A stretch of DNA of 64,000 nucleotides from Fimenecus sp052273625 (GTDB lineage: Bacteria; Bacillota; Clostridia; Oscillospirales; Acutalibacteraceae): positions 1 through 64,000 of the forward strand of contig DAVZHW010000005.1 in the NCBI GenBank assembly GCA_052273625.1. The letters are read 5' to 3'. This document shows, piece after piece, positions 42,701 to 49,843 of this stretch. A program made the position numbers and the translations under genes. A model generated the notes under the pieces. The model was not told where the DNA came from, did not search any database, and worked only from the letters and a program-made list of their open reading frames with translations. Positions within the stretch are counted from its first letter, which is position 1, and each line of letters begins with the position of its first letter.

Positions 42701-45025
42701 TCCTACAACTACACTGTTTGCCTGAAGAACGTTCTGGAAGTAGTTGAAGTAGTCAAGAAGCTTCTGCTCCTCTACATCGCCGAGCGTATCAAGCTGACCT
42801 AAGTTGAGCTTTGAATAAACCTTATAAATTCTTGTAATCTCTGCCTTTATCTCGTCGGTTACGGCTATCGAATCGGTAATATTCGGTATTTTGTCAAGGT
42901 CTCTTGCGAGCCTCCAAATAATATCGTTAGCGCCCGAGTTTTCAGAACCGAGTGTTCCTGCCGCATCACATTCAGCCTTTGCCGTTTTGTATTTCTGCCA
43001 AACGGAGGTCATACCGAGAGCCGCTGCCTTAGCGTCAAGGTTAGCGTCCTCAAGGAACGAAGCGTCAATCTTTTCAGTTGCCGTCTTATTGTATTCCTTG
43101 ATTGATTTCTTGTAGCCTGCGATAAGAGAGTCAATGTATTTAACCGCACGGTAGTCGCTCCAGTCGGGGTCGTCAATGTACTTTTGGCAAGCATTGAATA
43201 TAGCGCGCGGAATTTCAGTTTCCTGATCGTAATAATTCTTAACGGGGGCGCCTGTGCTTACTGCTCCGTTAAGCGTATTTTCATTGTACTGCTGACCGTC
43301 TGTACGGTAGAACAATATGTTGTCGAGAAAAATCTTTTTGCCTATGCTGTTCTGGCTTGTTTCAAGGCTCGGATTAGCCGCATCTGCCGTACAGCCCGTA
43401 AACTTAAAGCCTGCGGACATAATATCCTCGATAGCCTTATAGCCGTTTTCACGGTTTACAACGTTTCCGTCAGCATCAATGTACGCTTTTTTGGGAAGCT
43501 CTGCTGCGGTTTTACTTCCCTCCGAAGCATCCATACAAGGCGCAAGCATCAAGCCGCCGTTGACATAGTAACGGCTGTATGTGCCGGGTCTGTCAACCGT
43601 AAAGGCATAGTGTCTTACAAGAAGCGCATCCGAGATAGATGTTCCCGCAGGGTCAACCACTACCGGATTTGCAAGCTTAATTATATCATTATAGTATTTT
43701 TCTGCTCTTTCGGCAGTCTTATTGTTGATAAGACTACCGTGATAAATATCATTACCGTCTATTTTCGGTTTGTTTGTTCCGAACTCTGTATTGGAAGCGG
43801 TAACGATAGAATCCGTCTCGGAGCACATAAATTTAAGCGGTACGCTTACATATCCGCAGAAATGGTCAAGGTCTATAGTACCGTCTGCGCTGAGCAACAC
43901 CTTTTTCCAACCGCCGTCTGCCTGCTGAAGATACAAGTAGGGAGCTTCTCCCGTGTATCCGGGCTTTGAAGCGCCGATAGCCGCACCGACAGTCGAATAA
44001 ATTATATCGCCGTATCTGTTGAAGGCGTTTTTAGCGTCTGTATAGCTGTTATCATAGTCTTGCGCAAACCACTTATCGTTTGAACGCAGGCGAAACGAAA
44101 GTCCCGTTACGCTGACCTGTGAGAAGTCAACATAGAACCAAACCTCGGAAGCGCCTGCCGGATCCCATGTCTGACGGCTCCAAGCAACGTCGAACACCTG
44201 CGGAACAGCCTCCGTGGGAGCAGACTCAATACGCATCGAATAGCCTTTTGTTCTGCTGTAATCAGTCAGGTTGCCGCTTGCGTCATAAGTATATTTCTTT
44301 GCGCCGACGTCATTTGTGCTGCCGCCGTAGGTAAGATGATTACCCTCCTGCATAAAGTCAAACGAAGCAGATTTACCACGGGTGTTATTATCGTCCTGCG
44401 TTCTCTCTGTTGTTCCGTAGGAGGAATAAGAACCGTGGTTGTCGTCGTCCGACTTGCTTTCAAATGTAAGGATTTCACGGGCAGCGTATGCGTTCGGTGT
44501 AACGGGCGCATATTCACTTTCATCATATATGAAGGTCGGAACATCGGAAACATAAGCGTTTACAGGTTCAGAGAACCAACCCTCGCTGTCAAATGCCACA
44601 ACCGACACATTGTAGCGGTGATCCTCTAAAAGTCCCGTGCTCAATTTCTGTTCGATTTCTGCCTTTGTGATTTCAGCCGAATACGGCGCCGTACCTGTCG
44701 GCTTAACTATTTTACGCAATACAACCGTATCCGTATGCAGGCTTGTGTATGTACCGAGGTCAACAAGCTCTAACATATAGCCTGAAATAGTTTTCGCCTT
44801 TTTAAGCACGCTGACAGTAGCCTCGGGGAAGCTGACCGAAATTCCCCCATCGGCATTGATTGACGCCGATACCTCACGTGCATCATCGTCGTTAAAGGTC
44901 GGTATCGGGTCGTATGTACCCGGATCTGCCGCCAAAGTAAACGGTACTGATGTTACCAACAGCACGATACTCAACAGCAAGGCAGTTATGCTTTTCCCGA
45001 GTTTAATTTTCTTATCCCTTTGCAT
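39704..45025 (-). CDS. giant secreted multidomain surface protein of the cluster
   Basis: About 1773 residues from the ATG at 45025, with AAGGAG nine bases upstream; an earlier in-frame start has no such site. Signal peptide at 1-33 (SITALLLSIVLLVTSVPFTLA). Then, approximately: a fibronectin-III-like domain (45-165); a first large jelly-roll-like module (183-565) with DVAWSRQTW and VWFYVDFSQVSVTGLSFRLR; a helical stretch; a second jelly-roll-like module (782-1095) with LVFYADFSQLNNYSFTVTIG and a Ca-binding-like DTDGDGVKD; a long helical region resembling FIVAR-type modules (1100-1500); and a C-terminal 120-residue domain homologous to the five small proteins (VTIPAEFNVAW to EYKTTLTYTVTYT). 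No LPxTG or membrane anchor. The modules suggest binding to carbohydrate or another surface; this is inference. Confidence 0.85.
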   Translation of the reverse strand: MQRDKKIKLGKSITALLLSIVLLVTSVPFTLAADPGTYDPIPTFNDDDAREVSASINADGGISVSFPEATVSVLKKAKTISGYMLELVDLGTYTSLHTDTVVLRKIVKPTGTAPYSAEITKAEIEQKLSTGLLEDHRYNVSVVAFDSEGWFSEPVNAYVSDVPTFIYDESEYAPVTPNAYAAREILTFESKSDDDNHGSYSSYGTTERTQDDNNTRGKSASFDFMQEGNHLTYGGSTNDVGAKKYTYDASGNLTDYSRTKGYSMRIESAPTEAVPQVFDVAWSRQTWDPAGASEVWFYVDFSQVSVTGLSFRLRSNDKWFAQDYDNSYTDAKNAFNRYGDIIYSTVGAAIGASKPGYTGEAPYLYLQQADGGWKKVLLSADGTIDLDHFCGYVSVPLKFMCSETDSIVTASNTEFGTNKPKIDGNDIYHGSLINNKTAERAEKYYNDIIKLANPVVVDPAGTSISDALLVRHYAFTVDRPGTYSRYYVNGGLMLAPCMDASEGSKTAAELPKKAYIDADGNVVNRENGYKAIEDIMSAGFKFTGCTADAANPSLETSQNSIGKKIFLDNILFYRTDGQQYNENTLNGAVSTGAPVKNYYDQETEIPRAIFNACQKYIDDPDWSDYRAVKYIDSLIAGYKKSIKEYNKTATEKIDASFLEDANLDAKAAALGMTSVWQKYKTAKAECDAAGTLGSENSGANDIIWRLARDLDKIPNITDSIAVTDEIKAEITRIYKVYSKLNLGQLDTLGDVEEQKLLDYFNYFQNVLQANSVVVGQKLTDNPFVPFNTFENLTPGTNAWRFENASNAGTLNEDYNYKKGFITWTGSFMSISGHSSHGQESTYWGDNETDQLKNAISMNEIKQYGGEAYISSTGGAQGTKGATLTIKNNLYDANSGYFNNMSFTKDCQDFSKYVDLVKNNMGTSDVKLGDLSKPFTDTPGAIPLSLVFYADFSQLNNYSFTVTIGAGYDGSPNNFGVDLGSSNRDSYLYLLSPTTGEWVKATNETSPRMYNYTSDYGADTDGDGVKDLSLHNYKGYIMIPLFHFKRGLGGLITSNAKLDESAEALNSIFRVSIGVAPVSAEDARDLEGKSFTVDNVGFSYDKNFYSDKAAARGINDKNFDELLQVKALPSEVFETNVSKIDVYGTGFATEVVNARALYNSLSDYQKTLESVKKADALLTKYETWVADTTLKPQPILDKGSTGIDETLSAINGLPAEVKGTAKNDTVTGPDVQYPGGQNGLPYPGFVTAADGSVAVNYAAYGITQAQVDEIISIYEESYKRFSNEKKALLDVKTSATDTLTPAEKLQNAYLAAKRCKLLEEYLAEIKAFQTEVQGMYTKYDVNGTAISLLTLDGDGVTKLENAKNSYQALPYYAKLLMQDSTAMPEMYTRFTNAAKAVSKVLRNGQTYTDVIGATGAIDGGAVKLSKEYTALFNQTKGKLDAQELFTASELEKIKDTVDEYNSFISAYAKIKQLYDGETVGSTANPEAAYGIEDILRLFPRYSADTTDKTVYLSKDKLSETDTYSVTYSEQLPSATPVNTQIKLTSTNGKLQNALGENAAYDVKVTVNGITKTYSAADLTAGVKLSDVADNTLTPGAPLTVNVEVSVPAELAVANAVSDKLVFTYTDDAGAVLKDSTGKELKKTLEVIYTPNDAYTVTIPAEFNVAWDDSTDQSVDCRVSTSLKAGAKLNVAVTCNGTPDSAGAYTGAGQLTSSNPSFNLTYNYKGFDPSDFTGINTDVGLNTTPYLAVSGWDAVPVGEYKTTLTYTVTYTDATP
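39707..40081 (-). other. C-terminal IPA...W domain of the giant protein, shared with the small paralogues
   Basis: Region encoding the last 120 or so residues of the giant protein. It repeats the small proteins' core almost position by position: VTIPAEFNVAWDDSTDQS, then VSTSLKAGAKLNVAVT, then SGWDAVPVGEYKTTLTYTVT. The other five copies are separate short genes, so the domain exists both free and fused. Confidence 0.8.
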
Positions 45026-45075
45026 AAACTGCAACTCCTTTCCAAAAATCAATATATAATAGTATAGTAAAATTA

Positions 45076-45867
45076 TTAAGAAGCGATTATAGTCGTTTTA
45101 ATATCCATATTATTAAGCTCTCTCTGCTCGCTGTCGAAGCTGAAGGTCTTAACATGTACTATTGCGTTATAGGTTCCTGCCTCAAGAGCCTTATTCATTG
45201 TAAACGCCGAAATTGAATATCCGGGCGGTAACAGGTTTGAGGTATAAATAATTTCACCCGTATCCGAAAGCTCGATTTGAATAACGAAGTAACAAGGGTT
45301 TTCCTCAGGGTTTGAGAAAACGAAGCTCTGCTCCTTCGTACCTGCTTTCAATTTCATTTCGGTAATACCCGGCACCTTAATCTGTACGCCCTTTGTATTT
45401 GTCTTAACAGGGACTGAAATTTCTCCGTTACCCAAAACCGCATTCGGGTCAATTACTCCGATCGGCTTTGTAGTCTCCGGCTCGCCGTTATTTGACGGTA
45501 CAAAATTCTTAATCAAAAATATAAGACCGACAATCACCGCCGCCGCAATCAGCAAATACAAAAGCCACATAAGAAGTGCGCTCTTGACAACGGCTATATA
45601 TTTACCGTCACCGACTTCTATATAACCTTTAACTTGGGAAAACGCAGGCTTGCTCGGCTTATATACCTTTTCCTCCTGCTCGTTAGAAACAAGCACGCCG
45701 ATTTCCTCGTCTCCCTTGCCAATCTGACCGACAACGCTGTAACCGCCGCCGGGGTAAAGGCTTTTCATCTGCTTTTTAAGAATGTAGGCTGTCTCGAAAT
45801 CAGCTTTCTTATCCCGAAACACTCCGTCGCCCGTAAAAGATGACTGAATAAATCTTAAATCAGACAA
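45076..45867 (-). CDS. membrane protein heading the surface cluster (TTG start)
   Basis: About 263 residues. I choose the TTG at 45867 because CGGAGGAA lies eight bases upstream; the in-frame GTG at 45906 has no ribosome binding site. Residues 1-95 are soluble and presumably cytoplasmic (SDLRFIQSSFTGDGVFRDKK, ILKKQMKSLYPGGGYSVVGQ). One membrane helix follows (LLMWLLYLLIAAAVIVGLIFLI), then about 140 outward residues with a beta-sandwich pattern (VQIKVPGITEMKLKAGTKEQ, NPCYFVIQIELSDTGEIIYT, NAIVHVKTFSFDSE). I do not recognise the family. As first gene of the cluster it may link the surface assembly to the cell interior. It begins 23 bases upstream of the AT-rich gap before the giant gene. Confidence 0.72.
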   Translation of the reverse strand: MSDLRFIQSSFTGDGVFRDKKADFETAYILKKQMKSLYPGGGYSVVGQIGKGDEEIGVLVSNEQEEKVYKPSKPAFSQVKGYIEVGDGKYIAVVKSALLMWLLYLLIAAAVIVGLIFLIKNFVPSNNGEPETTKPIGVIDPNAVLGNGEISVPVKTNTKGVQIKVPGITEMKLKAGTKEQSFVFSNPEENPCYFVIQIELSDTGEIIYTSNLLPPGYSISAFTMNKALEAGTYNAIVHVKTFSFDSEQRELNNMDIKTTIIAS

Positions 45868-46294
45868 TTTCAGTTCCTCCGTTTTCCTTTTTCTGCACAC
45901 ATTCACGGAAAGTGTACGCTTTATGGATCAAACAATAAATTAAAACAGTTATCCACCTTAAATTTATATATATTTTATCAAAGCATATATAGTAGTTTGA
46001 CATTCAGTAAATGTTTTTTGCCTTTTTTGAGAAAAAAGATTGTGAAGTTTTAGACGGTTTTTCGGCGAATTGTACAATAATTATTTTTTTCGATTTTTTT
46101 CGCAAAATAAAACGGTTGTGACTATGTCCGAAATCGCCTAAAATCCAACTGTTATGTGTATTCTGACAGCGTACACTATATATATTACATCTCAAACCAA
46201 ATTTGACGTAAATTTACAAAATATGCTTTTCTGTTTATTTTCTGTGTGTTACAATATATAATATGAAGAAAAAATCAGCGTTAGGAGTGTTTGT
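45868..46294. promoter_or_regulatory. divergent AT-rich control region between the surface cluster and the two-component system
   Basis: About 430 bases without a gene, strongly AT-rich. On the plus side, TACAAT/TATAAT elements near 46250-46262 could be the response regulator's -10, but no good -35 is seen at the right distance. On the minus side, TAAAAT near 45975 is a possible -10 for the surface cluster. A short hairpin, CTTTTTT with AAAAAAG, occurs near 46023-46040. No open frame here looks coding. Confidence 0.5.
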
Positions 46295-46966
46295 ATGCAT
46301 ATTTTAGTTGTCGAGGACGAAAGGGCGCTTTGCGATACGATTGTCCGCAGCTTGAAAAGCCTTGCTTACAGCGTAGATTTTTGCTATGACGGTAAAACCG
46401 CAACAGAAATGCTCGCAGTTGAAAAATTTGATCTCGTTGTGTTAGACCTCAATCTTCCCGAGGAGGACGGTATGAGCGTGCTCAAAACACTTCGTCAAAC
46501 CGATTTTGATACAAAGGTGCTGATTTTATCGGCTCGTTGCGAGGTTGCCGACAAGGTTGCAGGCTTGGACGCAGGTGCAAACGATTATCTTACAAAGCCG
46601 TTCCATTTAGACGAGCTTTCGGCAAGAATACGCAACCTGACGCTTAGGCAATTCACTCAAAATGACGTTGTTTTAACCTGCCGTGAGCTTTCGTTTAACA
46701 CTAAAACCCGCAAAGCCTCCGTCAACGGCGAAGATTTGTCTTTAACCCGCAAGGAAACAGGCATACTCGAATATCTTATGCTCAATCAAGGTCGTCCTAT
46801 AAGTCAAGAGGAGCTTATTGAACATGTCTGGGACAGCAGTGTTGACAATTTCAGCAATTCAATAAGAGTGCATATTTCGTCACTTCGAAAAAAACTTCGC
46901 ACGGCTCTCGGCTATGACCCTATCAGCAACCGCATTGGCGAAGGTTATGTTATGGAGGGCAAATAA
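46295..46966 (+). CDS. OmpR/PhoB-family response regulator
   Basis: A 223-residue two-component regulator. The receiver domain (1-115) has the acidic pair in VVEDER, the phosphoacceptor Asp51 in VVLDLNLPEEDG, the conserved Thr/Ser at ILSAR and Lys in YLTKPF. The C-terminal winged helix (130-223) ends in SIRVHISSLRKKLRTALGYD and IGEGYVM, typical of OmpR/PhoB members. GGAGTG precedes the ATG. The kinase gene begins directly after its stop, so the two are an operon. It is divergent from the surface cluster, which is a natural candidate target. Confidence 0.95.
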   Translation: MHILVVEDERALCDTIVRSLKSLAYSVDFCYDGKTATEMLAVEKFDLVVLDLNLPEEDGMSVLKTLRQTDFDTKVLILSARCEVADKVAGLDAGANDYLTKPFHLDELSARIRNLTLRQFTQNDVVLTCRELSFNTKTRKASVNGEDLSLTRKETGILEYLMLNQGRPISQEELIEHVWDSSVDNFSNSIRVHISSLRKKLRTALGYDPISNRIGEGYVMEGK

Positions 46967-48109
46967 ATGAAAAAGCTTTCTTTGCAATGGCGTATAACCT
47001 TGATGACCGCAACTCTCGTTTTAATAACCTGTGTGCTTATGAATTGTCTTATAAGCTACTCGGGTAAGTATTATATGGACTCAATCGTCAACGATTTATC
47101 GTCTTACTCCGATATCGAAAACGGCGAACCCGACTCATTTAATCCCGAAAGTAAAAAAGCAGATCCCAACCTTACTATTATAGTAAGCGGTGCGCAGGAG
47201 TCTTTTAGCACAACGAATTGGTATATCACGGTTGCCGTTACGCTTTTTGGCGGAATACTCGCATATTTCGTCAGCGGACACGCATTGAAACCGTTAAAAA
47301 GCTTTGCTTCGCAGGTCGAAAATGTACAGCCGAACAATTTATCCGATATGAAAGTCAGCGAAGATGTTTTGCCCGAATTCAAGCAATTCAGCAAGTCTTT
47401 TAACTGTATGATTGACCGACTTGACGAGGGATTTTCAGCGCAACGGCAGTTCACAGGCAACGCCGCACACGAATTACGCACACCGCTTGCTCTTATGCAG
47501 GCGCAGATTGAGCTTTTCCCCATTGAGCACAGCGATTTGAAACCCGAAACAGCCGAATTTTTATCTCTTTTGCAGGAGCAGACTGAACGAATGTCGCAGA
47601 TGACAAAAATCCTGCTTGAAATGAGCGAGCTCAACACCGTACCGTGCACAGACAAAATCGAACTTTCGCCTATGATTGAAGAAGTGTTTGCAGACCTCAC
47701 TCCGCTTGCCGAGGACAAAAAAGTTACTCTTGAACATAACGGGAACGCCACGGTAATCGGAAGCGACACGCTCATTTACCGTATGATTTTCAATCTTACC
47801 GAAAATGCAATACGATATAACCGCCCGAATTCAAAGGTGCAAATTTCCGTCAGCGAAAATGGCGATAATATTCTCATCAGAGTTAAGGACAACGGCTTCG
47901 GCATACCCGAGCAGTACCGAGAGAGTATTTTTCAGCCGTTTTTCCGTGTCGATAAATCACGAAGCAGAGAGCACGGCGGAGTGGGCTTGGGGCTCGCATT
48001 GGTGTGGGAAATCGCATCACTTCACGGCGGTACGGTCAAAGCCGAAGAGAGCACCGAAAACGGAACTGTTATGCTCGTAACATTGCCGAAAAAGAAAGCA
48101 GAAATTTAA
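46967..48109 (+). CDS. sensor histidine kinase
   Basis: A 380-residue membrane kinase. Two membrane helices (about 9-31 and 85-104) enclose a short extracellular loop of about 50 residues, followed by a HAMP-like linker. The H-box is NAAHELRTPLALMQ (His168), the N-box FNLTENAIRYNRP, G1 DNGFGIPE and G2 GGVGLGLALV. It should phosphorylate the response regulator encoded immediately upstream. The small sensor loop suggests sensing in or near the membrane, as in cell-envelope stress systems; the signal is unknown. Confidence 0.95.
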   Translation: MKKLSLQWRITLMTATLVLITCVLMNCLISYSGKYYMDSIVNDLSSYSDIENGEPDSFNPESKKADPNLTIIVSGAQESFSTTNWYITVAVTLFGGILAYFVSGHALKPLKSFASQVENVQPNNLSDMKVSEDVLPEFKQFSKSFNCMIDRLDEGFSAQRQFTGNAAHELRTPLALMQAQIELFPIEHSDLKPETAEFLSLLQEQTERMSQMTKILLEMSELNTVPCTDKIELSPMIEEVFADLTPLAEDKKVTLEHNGNATVIGSDTLIYRMIFNLTENAIRYNRPNSKVQISVSENGDNILIRVKDNGFGIPEQYRESIFQPFFRVDKSRSREHGGVGLGLALVWEIASLHGGTVKAEESTENGTVMLVTLPKKKAEI

Positions 48110-48208
48110 TTTTACAGAAATCAACACAGAATTTTATGGTCAAATGACGGATTGATATTCGTTACTTATGACCACTACCAAACTTTTTTTGAGATAATAT
48201 AAGGAGCG

Positions 48209-48521
48209 TAAAATGGATAAAAAAGTTATTACCTTAAATCTTACAGATTGCAAAACCTGGGACGATTTTTATGAACGGATACGGCTTGCTTTCGGTTTCC
48301 CCGAGTGGTTTGGAAAAAATTTGCCGGCATTTTGGGACTTACTCTCAACGGAATGTGATGCCGATGAACTGCATATAATCGGTGTAAACTCATTGTCGAA
48401 AGACTTATATGAAGAATTGTCCCGAGTTTATCTTGTATTGGATAAATTTGTCGATGATACACGGCAAGAGCATGAACTTTATAACGATATTCCCATATTC
48501 TCATACAAAATTGAAAACTAA
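48209..48521 (+). repeat. tandem duplication, copy 1 (barstar-like gene)
   Basis: This segment recurs at 48671-48983 with an offset of 462 bases and only one base difference seen inside the gene (A versus G in codon 14). Similarity continues about 20 bases past the stop with small changes. It implies a very recent duplication. Confidence 0.9.
48213..48521 (+). CDS. barstar-family protein, copy 1
   Basis: A 102-residue acidic protein of the barstar (ribonuclease inhibitor) family. The family pattern is clear: an N-terminal beta strand (KKVITLNLTDC), then DDFYERIRLAFGFPEWFGKNLPAFWDLL, where the W-x-x-F/Y-GxNLxAFWD helix is the part that plugs a barnase-type active site. It should inhibit a secreted or delivered RNase. 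No barnase-like nuclease gene is in the window. AAGGAG lies upstream of the ATG. An almost identical second copy follows. Confidence 0.88.
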   Translation: MDKKVITLNLTDCKTWDDFYERIRLAFGFPEWFGKNLPAFWDLLSTECDADELHIIGVNSLSKDLYEELSRVYLVLDKFVDDTRQEHELYNDIPIFSYKIEN

Positions 48522-48670
48522 CACACCCCGTCATATCGGCAAAACCGACAAGAACGGAAATTTTGCCTTTTTCATCGGATAAAAATATAAAATTGTTACT
48601 TGACAAAACAAAATTCGTCATCTAAACTACATTGTAGAAGAACAAATGTTTTTAAGAATTATCGGTGGAA

Positions 48671-48983
48671 TAAAATGGATAAAAAAGTTATTACCTTAAA
48701 TCTTACAGATTGCAGAACCTGGGACGATTTTTATGAACGGATACGGCTTGCTTTCGGTTTCCCCGAGTGGTTTGGAAAAAATTTGCCGGCATTTTGGGAC
48801 TTACTCTCAACGGAATGTGATGCCGATGAACTGCATATAATCGGTGTAAACTCATTGTCGAAAGACTTATATGAAGAATTGTCCCGAGTTTATCTTGTAT
48901 TGGATAAATTTGTCGATGATACACGGCAAGAGCATGAACTTTATAACGATATTCCCATATTCTCATACAAAATTGAAAACTAA
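48671..48983 (+). repeat. tandem duplication, copy 2 (barstar-like gene)
   Basis: Second copy of the repeat at 48209-48521. The 150 bases between the copies are not duplicated and show no recognisable gene. Confidence 0.9.
48675..48983 (+). CDS. barstar-family protein, copy 2
   Basis: A 102-residue protein identical to copy 1 except for Lys14 to Arg. I start it at the ATG at 48675, matching copy 1; a longer frame that begins at 48600 adds 25 residues from unrelated spacer sequence. The upstream GGTGGAA is a weaker ribosome binding site than that of copy 1. Both copies keep all residues expected for nuclease binding, so neither looks like a pseudogene. They may be orphan immunity genes against a toxin of neighbouring cells, or duplicated for dosage. 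Confidence 0.85.
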   Translation: MDKKVITLNLTDCRTWDDFYERIRLAFGFPEWFGKNLPAFWDLLSTECDADELHIIGVNSLSKDLYEELSRVYLVLDKFVDDTRQEHELYNDIPIFSYKIEN

Positions 48984-49029
48984 CACACACCCCGTCCTAT
49001 CGGCGAGGGCTGCCCGTTAATATGTTTTA

Positions 49030-49087
49030 TATGAAATTTGCTGCGGACAGGGGCAAGCCCTGTCCCTACGGTTGCATAAAATTTCAC
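49030..49087. repeat. palindromic REP/MITE-like intergenic element
   Basis: The core GGACAGGG (49045-49052) pairs with CCCTGTCC (49058-49065) around GCAAG. Outer arms TGAAATTT (about 49032) and AAATTTCA (about 49079) extend the inverted repeat imperfectly. I recall cores of the type GGGGCAAGCCCTGTCCC as common intergenic repeats in Ruminococcaceae genomes. It carries no coding capacity and lies between the barstar genes and the ATPase operon terminator. Confidence 0.55.
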
Positions 49088-49116
49088 GCCCCGAACAGCT
49101 TTGTTCGGGGCGTGGT
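49079..49116 (-). terminator. terminator of the V/A-type ATPase operon
   Basis: A perfect twelve-base GC-rich stem, CACGCCCCGAAC (49085-49096) with GTTCGGGGCGTG (49103-49114), is followed on the minus strand by AAATTTTATG. It lies just after the stop of the subunit D gene. Confidence 0.88.
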
Positions 49117-49132
49117 TTGTTATTTCTGTGTT

Positions 49133-49816
49133 TTACGCTCTTTTTGCCATTTCGTTATCGTGGGCAAGAGCCTTTTGACGAGCCTCTTCAAGCATCATTG
49201 ACTTAACCTTCATAAGTCTTGTCGTTGAGCTTCTCTCGTTCTCGTCAAGCTTCATTGTAATATACTTGATTGTGTCCTCGTATCTCGGAATCATAACGTG
49301 CTCAAGGGCGTTTACCCTACGGCGTGTTTTCTCAATCTCCGCCGACATAAGCTGACACGATTTTTCAACCTCCGCAAGTCTCAACATAAGCGGCATAATA
49401 TCGGAAAGCGATTTTACCGCTTCGTCAAGGTCTGTCGAGGTGAACGCAAAGCCATAAGAATATATATCCGCTTCGTCCGCCGTTTTGAATTTCGCATCAA
49501 ACACGGGAAGTCTCACGCTCATTACATTTTTCTCGTCAACCTCAAGAGACATCTCCTGCATGGGAAGCATAAGCGCAACATTCAACGCCGAGTCGCTCAT
49601 TACCGAACGGGCAACCGACATATGGGCGTTTGCCTGCTTAATACCGTCCTCAGCCTGCTTTCTCAACTCCTTGTTTTCCTTTACAAGTTCGAGAAAACGG
49701 CGCATAAGTTCGTCTCTTTTATCTTTGAGAAGCTTGTGTCCCCTTCTTGCCGTAACAAGCTTACGCTTTAAGTTCGTAAGCTCCATACGGGTGGGGTTTA
49801 CATTCATTGCTGCCAT
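49133..49816 (-). CDS. atpD: V/A-type ATP synthase subunit D
   Basis: A 227-residue subunit of the central rotor stalk. It is a long antiparallel coiled coil with the typical opening MNVNPTRMELTNLKRKLVTARRGHKLLKDKRDEL and a C-terminal helix with RRVNALEHVMIPRYEDTIKYI. It links the catalytic A3B3 head to the membrane ring through subunits F and C. Last gene of the operon, 27 bases after subunit B. Confidence 0.95.
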   Translation of the reverse strand: MAAMNVNPTRMELTNLKRKLVTARRGHKLLKDKRDELMRRFLELVKENKELRKQAEDGIKQANAHMSVARSVMSDSALNVALMLPMQEMSLEVDEKNVMSVRLPVFDAKFKTADEADIYSYGFAFTSTDLDEAVKSLSDIMPLMLRLAEVEKSCQLMSAEIEKTRRRVNALEHVMIPRYEDTIKYITMKLDENERSSTTRLMKVKSMMLEEARQKALAHDNEMAKRA

Positions 49817-49843
49817 AATATCAAATCCTCAAGATTTATATGC

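Noticed and set aside
43184..43969. 261-residue plus-strand frame opposite the giant surface gene
   Set aside because: It overlaps entirely with the giant gene, whose minus-strand frame has a signal peptide, domains and a ribosome binding site. The opposite frame shows no family features.
45868..45906. Upstream GTG start for the membrane protein heading the surface cluster
   Set aside because: No ribosome binding site precedes it, whereas CGGAGGAA precedes the TTG at 45867.
46004..46195. Short minus-strand frame in the gap between the surface cluster and the two-component system
   Set aside because: AT-rich, low-complexity translation (KKSKKIIIV), no ribosome binding site; treated as control region.
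48522..48674. Possible remnant of a nuclease toxin between the two barstar-like genes
   Set aside because: The 150 bases contain no frame or motif resembling barnase; too short and too degenerate to call.
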